From positions 1 to 6,935 of the forward strand of contig CAIXAQ010000560.1 of NCBI GenBank assembly GCA_903917425.1: a stretch of 6,935 nucleotides of DNA, given 5' to 3'. The position numbers and the translations under genes are program-made. The stretch is from an uncultured Bacteroidales bacterium. GTDB lineage: Bacteria > Bacteroidota > Bacteroidia > Bacteroidales > UBA4417. Below are positions 1-5,996 of this stretch, one piece after another; within the stretch, counting starts at the first letter, position 1; every line of letters begins with the position of its first letter. Under the pieces are notes generated by a model. That model was not told the origin of the DNA and made no database searches. It saw nothing but the letters and a program-made list of their open reading frames with translations.

Positions 1-2081
1 GACTGGGATTCCCGCAGGAGTCTTTCGCTTTCTATTAAAGCTGTTTCCGACTTTTTGCGATCGGTAATATCACGATTTACAGTAACATATCCGCTTATTT
101 GTCCTTCGTTATCACGGATTACCAGGGATGATATTTCCACCGGAAAGCGGCTTCCATCTTTTCGCATTTGGGTAGCTTCTCCTATCCACTGGCCCTGCGC
201 TACGATATTATGCCTCATGAGTTCAGCATCCACTTCAGGAAATTCTGTTTGAATGATGTTAAGCCCGGCTTTCCCAAGCACATCCTCAGCTTTCCATCCG
301 TAAATTAATTCTGCCGCTTTGTTCCACTTTGTGATCCTGTAATGTTGATCTGAAGCTATCACGGCGTCATTGATATTTTCGAGCAGGAGTGCCTGGTAGG
401 CCAGATTTTCTTCTGCAAGTTTACGCTTGGTAATTACTTCGAAAATGGCAACAAAATATTCCCTTTTAGGGCTGTAAACCGAAATGAAATACCAATCGTT
501 AAGCGACTCAACAAACATTTCAAACGATTCATGTATTCCTGTAAGAGCTACCCTGCCGTAGATTTCAAATAATTTATTGTCCGATTCACGAATCCCGGGA
601 ATAACTTCAGTCACTTTTTTCCCCGTGGTATTTCTCAGACCTGTTAATGACTTAAATGCTTCGTTCACTTTCAGGTAAACAAAATCACAGGGCTTTCCTT
701 CTTCAAACAGCATCTGGCAATAAGCAACTCCATTGATCATATTCTCAAAGAGCGAACGGTAATGTTCCTCGCTTTCAATCAAAGAGAGTTCTGCTTGTTT
801 TCGTTCGGTGATGTCGATACAAAGTCCGATCATTTGAACCGGGTTGTCTTTTTCGTCATAGACCCCTTCCCCGGAAGCGTTGATCCAACGAATTTCACCA
901 TTTGGCCAGATCAAACGATAATCGGAATTTAAAAATGTATGATCTTTTAGAGCCTGTCCAATTCTATTTTCAGCCAGCTCAATATCTTCAGGATGAAGTA
1001 TTGCTCTCCAATTGTCGAAGGATGCACTGTTTTTCATTGGATCGAGGCCAAAGAGTTTAAACATCTGCGGTGACCAAACAAGATTGCCACTACCCATATC
1101 CCATTCCCATGTGCCGGCTTTGGATGAAAGCAAGGATAATTCCAATCGCCTGGAGGTTTCTTTTAAAACAATTTCGGAATTCTTGCTTTTGGTAATATCC
1201 AGAACAATTCCATTTACCTTGAGGCTTGCGCCATTTTGATCTTTTTTAGTAACCCTTCCGATATCAGAAAACCAGATGTATTCACCTTTATTATTTAACA
1301 TCCGATATTCACCTTCATATTTATCAGCTCCTCCATACATGTGATTTCTCATGGAATCCATCAGTTTTTCGCTGTCATCAGGATGGACCAGCGCCATGAA
1401 ATCGGTGTAATGTTTGAAATTTTCGGGCGGAAAGCCCAGCATTTCGGCTTTTCGGTTGTGAAATAGAATATTGCCTGTTTTTACATCCATTTCCCACCAG
1501 GCCATTTTAGCCGACTCAATACCTAATTCGAACCTTTGGTTTATTTCCAAAACCTTCTCTGCTGCTACTTTTTTCTCAGTTACATCACTTACTATTATAC
1601 AAATGTTAGTAGCCTCCCCTAATTCCAAAGGGAAAAATGAGAATTGCATATAGAGGTCTTCCGCGTGTTGAAAGGAAAATTTAATTTCTTCTTTTATCCT
1701 ACCTTGTTTAGCTAAATCAAGGAGTTCTTCTAATTTCAGTTTCGAATGTCCGTCGGAAATTTGAGTGAAATTAATACCGATTGCTTTTTCAGGAAGTAGA
1801 CTGAACAGGGTGGAAAACCTTTTATTACAAAATACAATCCGGCCTTGCGCATTAACCATAGCCGCTCCTTCACTCATTTCTTCAATAAAAACGCGATACG
1901 GTGTTTCGGAAGATGAAAGTGAATAGATTGAGTCGCCACCGGAACCTTTCACCACAATAGCATCTACCCCGCCATTTTGTATCGCATAAAGTAATTCTTC
2001 CGATTCGGCTAAACGGGATTTAAATTCATGATTTTCAAGACGAAGTTGTTTTTCTTTTTTCGAAAAAATTTCTTTATTCAT
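1..2081 (-). CDS. Multi-PAS sensor protein, probable histidine kinase, 3' part outside window
   Basis: I read this frame codon by codon from ATG 2081-2079 to the window edge: 693 residues with no stop, so the gene is 3'-truncated by the window. Residues about 4-55 are a charged, probably coiled-coil leader (LAESEELLYAIQNGGVDAI) of the type found on sensors linked to kaiBC in non-cyanobacteria. Five PAS domains follow at about 57-173, 182-299, 310-430, 440-553 and 558-678. PAS 1, 2, 3 and 5 end in a D[IV]T motif (DVTEKK, LDITKS, CIDITERK, NRDITDRK) and PAS 4 ends in EVITKRK. PAS 2 and 3 are PAS_3-like (WWEMD, TWEWD, HPDD, HPED). There is no signal peptide or membrane segment, so the protein is probably cytoplasmic. 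The catalytic output (HisKA/HATPase expected) is not visible, so kinase activity is inferred from family and context. The start overlaps the kaiB stop (TGATG), which implies translational coupling. Confidence 0.9.
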   Translation of the reverse strand, partial: MNKEIFSKKEKQLRLENHEFKSRLAESEELLYAIQNGGVDAIVVKGSGGDSIYSLSSSETPYRVFIEEMSEGAAMVNAQGRIVFCNKRFSTLFSLLPEKAIGINFTQISDGHSKLKLEELLDLAKQGRIKEEIKFSFQHAEDLYMQFSFFPLELGEATNICIIVSDVTEKKVAAEKVLEINQRFELGIESAKMAWWEMDVKTGNILFHNRKAEMLGFPPENFKHYTDFMALVHPDDSEKLMDSMRNHMYGGADKYEGEYRMLNNKGEYIWFSDIGRVTKKDQNGASLKVNGIVLDITKSKNSEIVLKETSRRLELSLLSSKAGTWEWDMGSGNLVWSPQMFKLFGLDPMKNSASFDNWRAILHPEDIELAENRIGQALKDHTFLNSDYRLIWPNGEIRWINASGEGVYDEKDNPVQMIGLCIDITERKQAELSLIESEEHYRSLFENMINGVAYCQMLFEEGKPCDFVYLKVNEAFKSLTGLRNTTGKKVTEVIPGIRESDNKLFEIYGRVALTGIHESFEMFVESLNDWYFISVYSPKREYFVAIFEVITKRKLAEENLAYQALLLENINDAVIASDQHYRITKWNKAAELIYGWKAEDVLGKAGLNIIQTEFPEVDAELMRHNIVAQGQWIGEATQMRKDGSRFPVEISSLVIRDNEGQISGYVTVNRDITDRKKSETALIESERLLRESQ

Positions 2082-2464
2082 CAGATTGCCTGGTTATTAT
2101 AAAGATTATACCTTTTATTGCTGATATTTTCTATTCCGAGACAAACCAGCACACGATCAGTATCTGACATATCGCCTATTATACGGCATTTGGGAAGCGG
2201 GTGCGCTTTTATGAGTATTGGAACTGCAATAATTTGCTCGCCGGAAGCTAATTCCGGAAACTGATAGAGGTCAAATACCTCGAGTTGATAACGGCCAGGC
2301 AAATGTTCTTCACAGATATTCTTGATATTTGCGACGGCATTTATTGATTTCGGTGTTGAACCCGCGACATAAAGCTGCAGCTTGTATATCTCCTTTTCTG
2401 AATTGCTATGTACAATACTGAAATCAACAGAAGATATTTTTTTATTTACAATACTTTTTTTCAT
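2081..2464 (-). CDS. kaiB: KaiB-like protein, second (downstream) copy
   Basis: This is a 127-residue protein with a KaiB thioredoxin-like domain at about residues 27-112. Recognisable family motifs are LQLYVAGSTPKS (29-40), NIKNICEEHLPGRY (46-59), the cis-proline segment IIAVPILI (78-85, P82 kept), and RIIGDMSDTDRVLVCLGI (94-111). It is longer than cyanobacterial KaiB (about 100 residues) because of a 26-residue leader and a 16-residue tail (NISNKRYNLYNNQAI). In cyanobacteria KaiB binds the CI ring of KaiC and resets its phosphorylation cycle; in heterotrophs the role is less clear and has been linked to stress response. It lies 23 bases after the first kaiB, and its TGA shares an A with the ATG of the PAS sensor, so all three are probably one transcript. 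Of the two copies it is closer to the consensus. Confidence 0.92.
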   Translation of the reverse strand: MKKSIVNKKISSVDFSIVHSNSEKEIYKLQLYVAGSTPKSINAVANIKNICEEHLPGRYQLEVFDLYQFPELASGEQIIAVPILIKAHPLPKCRIIGDMSDTDRVLVCLGIENISNKRYNLYNNQAI

Positions 2465-2487
2465 GATGGTTGCCCGGGCGTATTATC

Positions 2488-2814
2488 TTAACTCTTGTTC
2501 ACCAATTCGATCCCTACCAAAACGCGATCGCGGCAGGAAAGATCTTCGATGACATTCCTTAACGGTTTGGGAAGTTTAGAAACTAACTGAGATATTGGTA
2601 AGATCCGGTGATCGGGGGCAAGTTGCGGGTTTCGCAAGAGATTAATCAGTTCAACCTGATAAATGCCTTTCATCTCCTCCTCACAAATATTATTCAGATC
2701 GGATTGCGCCATAATTGATACCGGAGTTTGCATGGTTACATACAAACGCAACAGCCATTTAATGTGAACTGTTAATACGGGTGATGAATCTGACTCTAAT
2801 TTAATTGTTTTCAT
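2488..2814 (-). CDS. kaiB: KaiB-like protein, first (upstream) copy, divergent
   Basis: This is a 108-residue KaiB-fold protein with the domain at about 18-104. Family landmarks are WLLRLYVTMQTPVS (20-33), LNNICEEEMKGIYQVELINLL (40-60), NPQLAPDHRIL (62-72), and VIEDLSCRDRVLVGIEL (88-104). It departs from the family at usually conserved sites. AGxTP is TMQTP, and the segment normally ending in PTL or PIL is ILPISQLV, so serine (S75) replaces the conserved proline. IIGDLS has become VIEDLS. The start is 10 bases after the stop of the kaiC remnant, with an A-rich leader (AATAAAAGCAGT) typical of a Bacteroidota start. It is an intact frame with no indels. The substitutions may mean specialisation or relaxed constraint after loss of KaiC; the sequence alone cannot say which. 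Confidence 0.88.
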   Translation of the reverse strand: MKTIKLESDSSPVLTVHIKWLLRLYVTMQTPVSIMAQSDLNNICEEEMKGIYQVELINLLRNPQLAPDHRILPISQLVSKLPKPLRNVIEDLSCRDRVLVGIELVNKS

Positions 2815-2824
2815 ACTGCTTTTA

Positions 2825-3127
2825 TTAGTTATATCCGAGTAAAATCATTTTATCTGAAGCCAGGTCGTCGAGGCTGAAACCCGGTGAAGCAGCATTTGTT
2901 GTGAGTTTTTCGCCTGTTTCTCCGAAAGGCCTCAAGACTCTATGTTCATTAAATCCGGTTGCGCCGCGGATTGCAAATTTCATAGCCAGCAGGATTTTAC
3001 CGCAAACAATACTGGCACCAATCAGCGCCGGCCAACTTTTCCGGCAATCAGCCAAGAGTGATTTCTCCGAGGCATTTAAAACCGGGAGGTGATTTTCCGA
3101 AGCTCTTTTTCTACAGATGAATTTCAT
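2825..3127 (-). pseudogene. kaiC: Decayed N-terminal fragment of a KaiC-type ATPase
   Basis: The open frame gives 100 residues. From residue 32 on it follows the N-terminal ATPase domain of KaiC without gaps: PALIGASIVCGKILLAMKF (33-51), then AIRGATGFNE, then ETGEKLTTNAASPGFSLDDLASDK. The expected P-loop is GxxGxGK[TS] (for example GSAGCGKT); here it reads ASIVCGKI, with the first glycine and the final Thr/Ser lost. The catalytic FEET reads FGET (G69, codon GGA versus GAA). The preceding 5' part is KaiC-like only in another frame: 3095-3036 encodes KSPPGFKCLGEITLG, a TGA stop at 3050-3048 where family members have Gly, then LPEK. A shift of one base between 3036 and 3031 rejoins the open frame. 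Full KaiC is about 450-520 residues, so roughly 80% of the gene is missing between here and kaiB, 10 bases downstream. I read it as a pseudogene; a short expressed peptide is possible but would not bind ATP. Confidence 0.85.
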
Positions 3128-3187
3128 TTTTTAAAACAGGTTATTTACTTCCTGCCACTGAGTTGTGTTATTGTATACAAGAAGCAT

Positions 3188-3340
3188 TTAGAGACCAAAA
3201 GGAATTTGAATGAACTTTTGAGTGAGGGCAGCCATACGAGATAGAAAATAGTTGCAAGATAGATTTGATTGGTGGTCAATAGCCCAGAAATTTATTTGGC
3301 TTACGAGCAGAGCGGCAAGAAGTAAAAACCCAATTTTCAT
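3188..3340 (-). CDS. Possible small secreted or membrane peptide (50 aa), hypothetical
   Basis: A short frame starts at ATG 3340-3338 and ends at TAA 3190-3188. The N-terminus MKIGFLLLAALLVSQINFWA has the charge and hydrophobic core of a signal peptide or a single membrane helix. The remaining 30 residues (starting IDHQSNLSCNYF) match nothing I recognise and contain one cysteine that is not placed like a lipobox. It lies 42 bases after the response regulator and 60 bases before the kaiC remnant, all on the same strand, so it could be co-transcribed. With A-rich DNA and a frame this short it may also be chance, or the remnant of a longer exported protein. Confidence 0.3.
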   Translation of the reverse strand: MKIGFLLLAALLVSQINFWAIDHQSNLSCNYFLSRMAALTQKFIQIPFGL

Positions 3341-3382
3341 AATTATTGTACTTTTCACAATCGACCTATCCGGTTATCCAAC

Positions 3383-3760
3383 TTAGCTAACAATAGTGTG
3401 TTTAATTAATTCAATTTCTAAAGCAGAATTTATTTTCTCAAAATCATCGTATTTGTTAAAAAAGTAATCAGCTCCCAAGGTCAGGCACTTCTGCCTATAT
3501 TGTGGATAATGGTAGCCAGTAAGGATGCATACGATTGTTTTGGTATTGAGTAATTTCAGTTTTTCGAGTACCTGGATTCCGTTCATAAACGGCATGCCGA
3601 TATCGAGAATAATCATATCCGGTAATTTAATGTTAATTAAATGCATGGTTTCGACACCGTTAGTTGGCTCGCCCAGAATTTGGATGTTTTTGTGTTTCAG
3701 CACCAAATTTCTGATCCTTTCACGAAAAAGAACTGAATCGTCAGCAATTAATAGTGTCAT
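3383..3760 (-). CDS. Single-domain (CheY-like) response regulator
   Basis: The 125-residue protein is a receiver domain only. It keeps the acidic pocket D7/D8 (LIADDS), the phosphoacceptor D53 (MIILDIGMP), the switch T81 (CILTGYH) and the lysine K103 (YFFNKYDDF). With no output domain it should act by protein contact or as a phosphorelay intermediate, probably accepting phosphate from a multi-PAS kinase such as the one encoded at the left end of the window. The FFNK motif followed by an acidic patch resembles a stand-alone receiver type common in Bacteroidota. It is transcribed in the same direction as the kai genes, about 255 bases upstream of the kaiC remnant. A cluster of TGTAAG motifs lies 93-140 bases upstream of its start and could be its control region. 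Confidence 0.9.
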   Translation of the reverse strand: MTLLIADDSVLFRERIRNLVLKHKNIQILGEPTNGVETMHLINIKLPDMIILDIGMPFMNGIQVLEKLKLLNTKTIVCILTGYHYPQYRQKCLTLGADYFFNKYDDFEKINSALEIELIKHTIVS

Positions 3761-3852
3761 TTTTGTATCTGTTACAATAGGTAAGAAGATAAATATTCTG
3801 CGTGACTAAATTACTACATACAAAAACAAAAGAATATCAGCAGAATATTGAT

Positions 3853-3900
3853 TTTACACTGTAGGATAACGCTTACATTGTTGTAGGTATAAACCTTACA
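3853..3900 (-). promoter_or_regulatory. Operator-like cluster of TGTAAG / CCTACA motifs
   Basis: On the minus strand two near-identical units follow each other: TGTAAGGTTTATACCTACA (3900-3882) and TGTAAGCGTTATCCTACA (3877-3860), then TGTAAA (3858-3853). The TGTAA starts are at 3900, 3877 and 3858, so spacings are 23 and 19 bases, close to two helical turns. Each unit is also a partial palindrome (TGTA...TACA), and the first can form a 6-bp stem. This is the pattern of a regulator binding several adjacent sites. It lies 93-140 bases upstream of the single-domain response regulator, the nearest downstream start on that strand. The regulator that binds is unknown. Confidence 0.45.
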
Positions 3901-4065
3901 AAAAGAGTCGGTGGAAATTATAAATCGGGATTATTTCACCTGATTTGACCCGATAAAGAAGCGAAAATAAACTTAAAATCTAATGTTTAAATTTGAAGTT
4001 TTTCGTTGTATAATATTCGTTAAGGAATCAAAAACATTAAACACAGAACACAAAATGTAAAAGTA

Positions 4066-4137
4066 TTGCAAGCCCTTTACTTTTTTATTTTTAATTTAAT
4101 GTTGTGTTTTGGGTTACATTAAGGTTCTGGCTTGCAA
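4066..4137. repeat. 9-bp inverted repeat, TTGCAAGCC / GGCTTGCAA
   Basis: The arms are at 4066-4074 and 4129-4137 and match perfectly over nine bases, with 54 AT-rich bases between. The flanks do not extend the match and no transposase frame lies between, so it is not an insertion sequence end pair. It could be a long-loop hairpin or chance. Confidence 0.3.
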
Positions 4138-4161
4138 AGGACAAGATTGTGATAATAGAAG

Positions 4162-4207
4162 TTTTTAACGCAAAGGTTGCTGAGAAGACGCAGAGAGCCG
4201 CTGAGCC
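4162..4207. repeat. Imperfect 10-11 bp repeat of the GCAAAG/GCAGAG type
   Basis: After TTTTAA the DNA reads as four imperfect units: CGCAAAGGTTG (4169-4179), CTGAGAAGA (4180-4188), CGCAGAGAGC (4189-4198), CGCTGAGCC (4199-4207). Elements of this look (GCAAAG / GCAGAG every 10-11 bases) are, from general memory, frequent in spacers of Bacteroidota genomes; I cannot verify copy number here. A related stretch, TGTGTGTCTCTTTGTGGTG, follows just before the heptamer array. Confidence 0.5.
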
Positions 4208-4242
4208 TTGTATTTACGGGTTTATTTGTGTGTCTCTTTGTG

Positions 4243-4319
4243 GTGCCGGGTGCTGAGTGGTGAGTGCTGAGTGCTGGGTGCTGAGTGATGAGTGCTGAGT
4301 GCCGGGTGCTGAGTGCCGG
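4243..4319. repeat. Heptamer array, consensus GTGCTGA, 11 units
   Basis: Eleven 7-bp units run in unbroken register from 4243 to 4319. Variants in order: GTGCCGG, GTGCTGA, GTGGTGA, GTGCTGA, GTGCTGG, GTGCTGA, GTGATGA, GTGCTGA, GTGCCGG, GTGCTGA, GTGCCGG. Substitutions fall at unit positions 4, 5 and 7, and there are no indels. Seven is not a multiple of three, so a coding role is unlikely. The unit length matches the unrelated-sequence array at 6681-6935. Confidence 0.9.
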
Positions 4320-4535
4320 GACCCAAATCTCAAGTTCAACTATATAACTACGCCTGGAATCTGGAGCTCGGAATTTGAGCCTTAATGAATGTGGAAATTT
4401 ATCCCGTTTGCAGAATAATTTAATGTGGCCAATGGCAGAACAGTAAATCGCTGAAATCCAGAACTTTTGACCCGGTAAATGCCAGATTATATTTGTTGAT
4501 TTGACTTTTTTTATACTATCCAGACAATTCATAAT

Positions 4536-4557
4536 TAACCTTACATCCGCAAGGTTA
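4536..4557. other. Small hairpin, 7-bp stem and 8-base loop
   Basis: TAACCTT (4536-4542) pairs with AAGGTTA (4551-4557) around ACATCCGC. The stem is AT-rich and is not followed by a clear T-run on either strand, so I do not call it a terminator. It lies 176 bases upstream of the ATPase start. Confidence 0.3.
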
Positions 4558-4567
4558 TTTCTAAATG

Positions 4568-4598
4568 CCACAGATTTAGCAGATTACACAGATTTACA
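4568..4598. repeat. 9-bp repeat AGATTTACA, three imperfect units
   Basis: After CCAC the units are AGATTTAGC (4572-4580), AGATTACAC (4581-4589) and AGATTTACA (4590-4598). The CACAGATTACACAGATT look is, from general memory, a recurrent spacer element in Bacteroidota; genome copy number would settle it. Confidence 0.45.
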
Positions 4599-4720
4599 AT
4601 CACTTATTTTAACACGAAAGCAAATTACAAACTACTGTAATTCAGACCATAATGAAAATTATTGCGGATTTCAGGATTATCAAAAGATGCGAAATATGCA
4701 AGTTTTGATAATTTGTTTTG

Positions 4721-4728
4721 TATCTTCG
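4721..4728 (+). promoter_or_regulatory. Bacteroidetes-type -7 box before the ATPase gene
   Basis: TATCTTCG matches the Bacteroidetes -7 consensus TAnnTTTG except for one T-to-C change. No clear TTTG lies at the usual -33 spacing; TTTG at 4704-4707 is only 13 bases away. The box ends four bases before ATG 4733, so transcription from it would begin at or beside the start codon and the message would be almost leaderless. Confidence 0.4.
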
Positions 4729-4732
4729 CGTC

Positions 4733-5971
4733 ATGGATAAATTCATAAATCGTAAGGAATATATAGACAAACTAGTGTCGTACAAAGATAAAGACCTCAT
4801 AAAAGTCGTCAGCGGCTTGCGTAGGTCGGGCAAAAGTACTTTGCTGGAACTTTACCGCGAGTATTTGCTTAAGCAAAACATCGGCAAACGACAAATTCAG
4901 TTTTACAATTTTGAATTACCCGAAAATTACCTAAACAAAACCTGGAGCGATATTTACTTTGAGATAAAGAAAAAATTTCAGGCTGATAAACCAAATTATG
5001 TTTTTTTGGACGAAGTGCAAAACATACCGCTTTTCGAAAAATTAGTGGACGGGCTATTTGCAAGCGAAAATACAGATGTTTATATTACGGGGTCAAATGC
5101 ATTTTTGTTGAGTAGCGAATTAGCAACCTTGCTGAGCGGCCGTTACATCGAAATATCTATTTTGCCCTTTTCGTTCAGAGAATACTTATCGGCACGTAAG
5201 ATTGACACGAGCAACAAATATCTTAATTACGAAGCCTTATTTTTTGATTATGTAAACGAAACATCATTACCCAAAGGTGTGGAACTGCGAGAAAGCGGGT
5301 TTGATAAAATTTACGAATATCTGGAAGCCATTTACACCACAATAATCGAAAAAGACATAACACAACGACACCAAATAAACGACAAACGTGCTTTTGGCAA
5401 CATTGTTAAATTTGTGGCTTCAAATATTGGAAACGCACTTTCACCAGGCAATATTTCCAAAACACTCAAGCAAGACGGACAAAGCATACATCACGCCACT
5501 GTTGAGAAATATTTGGAATATTTAGTGGAGAGTTTTGTGTTTTACAAAGTAAATCGTTTCGATTTGAAAGGGAAATTGCAATTGGCTACACAAGAAAAAT
5601 ATTATTTGGTGGACGTAGGGTTACTGAATATTTTGGCTGGTAAAGAGCGAATAACAGACAGGGGTCACATTTTAGAGAATATTGTTTACCTAGAACTACT
5701 TCGCAGAGGCAACAAAGTCTGGACAGGAACAGCGCGAAACACAGAAGTGGATTTCGTGTGTAAAAACCCAACAGGCGAAATTGAATACTACCAGGCAGCA
5801 TGGCAAATGATAACCGAAAGTACCGTAGAACGAGAGTTTGCAGCATTAGAAAAAATCAACGACAACTACCCGAAGTATTTGCTCACAACGGATTCGTTTA
5901 CGCAAAACCGAAACGGTGTAAAACACTTGAATGTATTTAATTGGCTGCTTGAAACAAGCGAAAATCATTAA
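4733..5971 (+). CDS. AAA+ ATPase with DUF4143 C-terminal domain (COG1373-type)
   Basis: I choose ATG 4733 (MDKFINRKEYIDKL), giving 412 residues. An upstream TTG at 4718 would add five residues read through the promoter-like box. The N-terminal AAA domain (about 1-185) has Walker A GLRRSGKS (28-35), Walker B YVFLDE (89-94), sensor-like TGSN (119-122) and the SGR arginine (137), followed by PFSFREYL (146-152). A winged-helix-like segment follows (about 218-270). The DUF4143 part (about 270-412) has the nuclease-fold remnant ILENIVYLEL (313-322), TEVDFV (337-342) and YYQAAW (352-357). The length is usual for the family. The cellular role of these ATPases is not established; they are often present in many copies, and toxin-antitoxin, defence and mobile roles have been suggested. 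It is the only plus-strand gene, set off by repeat-rich spacers, and converges on the NarL-type regulator, so it looks like a single-gene insertion. Confidence 0.93.
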   Translation: MDKFINRKEYIDKLVSYKDKDLIKVVSGLRRSGKSTLLELYREYLLKQNIGKRQIQFYNFELPENYLNKTWSDIYFEIKKKFQADKPNYVFLDEVQNIPLFEKLVDGLFASENTDVYITGSNAFLLSSELATLLSGRYIEISILPFSFREYLSARKIDTSNKYLNYEALFFDYVNETSLPKGVELRESGFDKIYEYLEAIYTTIIEKDITQRHQINDKRAFGNIVKFVASNIGNALSPGNISKTLKQDGQSIHHATVEKYLEYLVESFVFYKVNRFDLKGKLQLATQEKYYLVDVGLLNILAGKERITDRGHILENIVYLELLRRGNKVWTGTARNTEVDFVCKNPTGEIEYYQAAWQMITESTVEREFAALEKINDNYPKYLLTTDSFTQNRNGVKHLNVFNWLLETSENH

Positions 5972-5996
5972 TAACCACTGGCCACAATAGCACCTA

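Larger units (their letters stand above)
3761..4732. other. Long non-coding spacer rich in short repeats
   Basis: I see no convincing gene in these 972 bases. Two frames are open over more than 75 codons (minus strand 4571-4119, plus strand 4501-4740), but both run through repeat arrays and look like no protein. The spacer is AT-rich. It holds the TGTAAG motif cluster (3853-3900), a 9-bp inverted repeat (4066/4129), the GCAAAG-type element (4162-4207), the GTGCTGA heptamer array (4243-4319), a small hairpin (4536-4557), a 9-bp repeat (4568-4598) and the promoter-like box before the ATPase. No tRNA or rRNA pattern was found. Confidence 0.7.

Noticed and set aside
55..1653. Plus-strand open frames at 55-252, 1012-1239 and 1471-1653
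   Set aside because: They are antisense to the PAS sensor, whose minus-strand frame I verified over 693 codons with clear PAS motifs.
2901..3092. Plus-strand 63-codon frame opposite the kaiC remnant
   Set aside because: It is a shadow of the minus-strand sequence, which has KaiC similarity; no independent support.
3924..3954. ATCGGG / CCCGAT inverted repeat as a hairpin or terminator
   Set aside because: Only a 6-bp stem with a 19-base loop and no T-run; likely chance.
4119..4571. 150-codon open frame on the minus strand in the spacer
   Set aside because: It translates the GTGCTGA heptamers and GCAGAG repeat into low-complexity Ser/Thr/His sequence (LSTRHSALITQHPALST) and resembles no protein; open only because the repeats lack stops.
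4718..4732. TTG start for the ATPase
   Set aside because: The five extra residues (MYLRV) come from the promoter-like box, and ATG 4733 gives the usual short N-terminus before the family's start region.
4501..4740. 79-codon plus-strand frame just upstream of the ATPase
   Set aside because: It runs through the hairpin, the 9-bp repeat and the promoter-like box, overlaps the ATPase start, and has no recognisable features.
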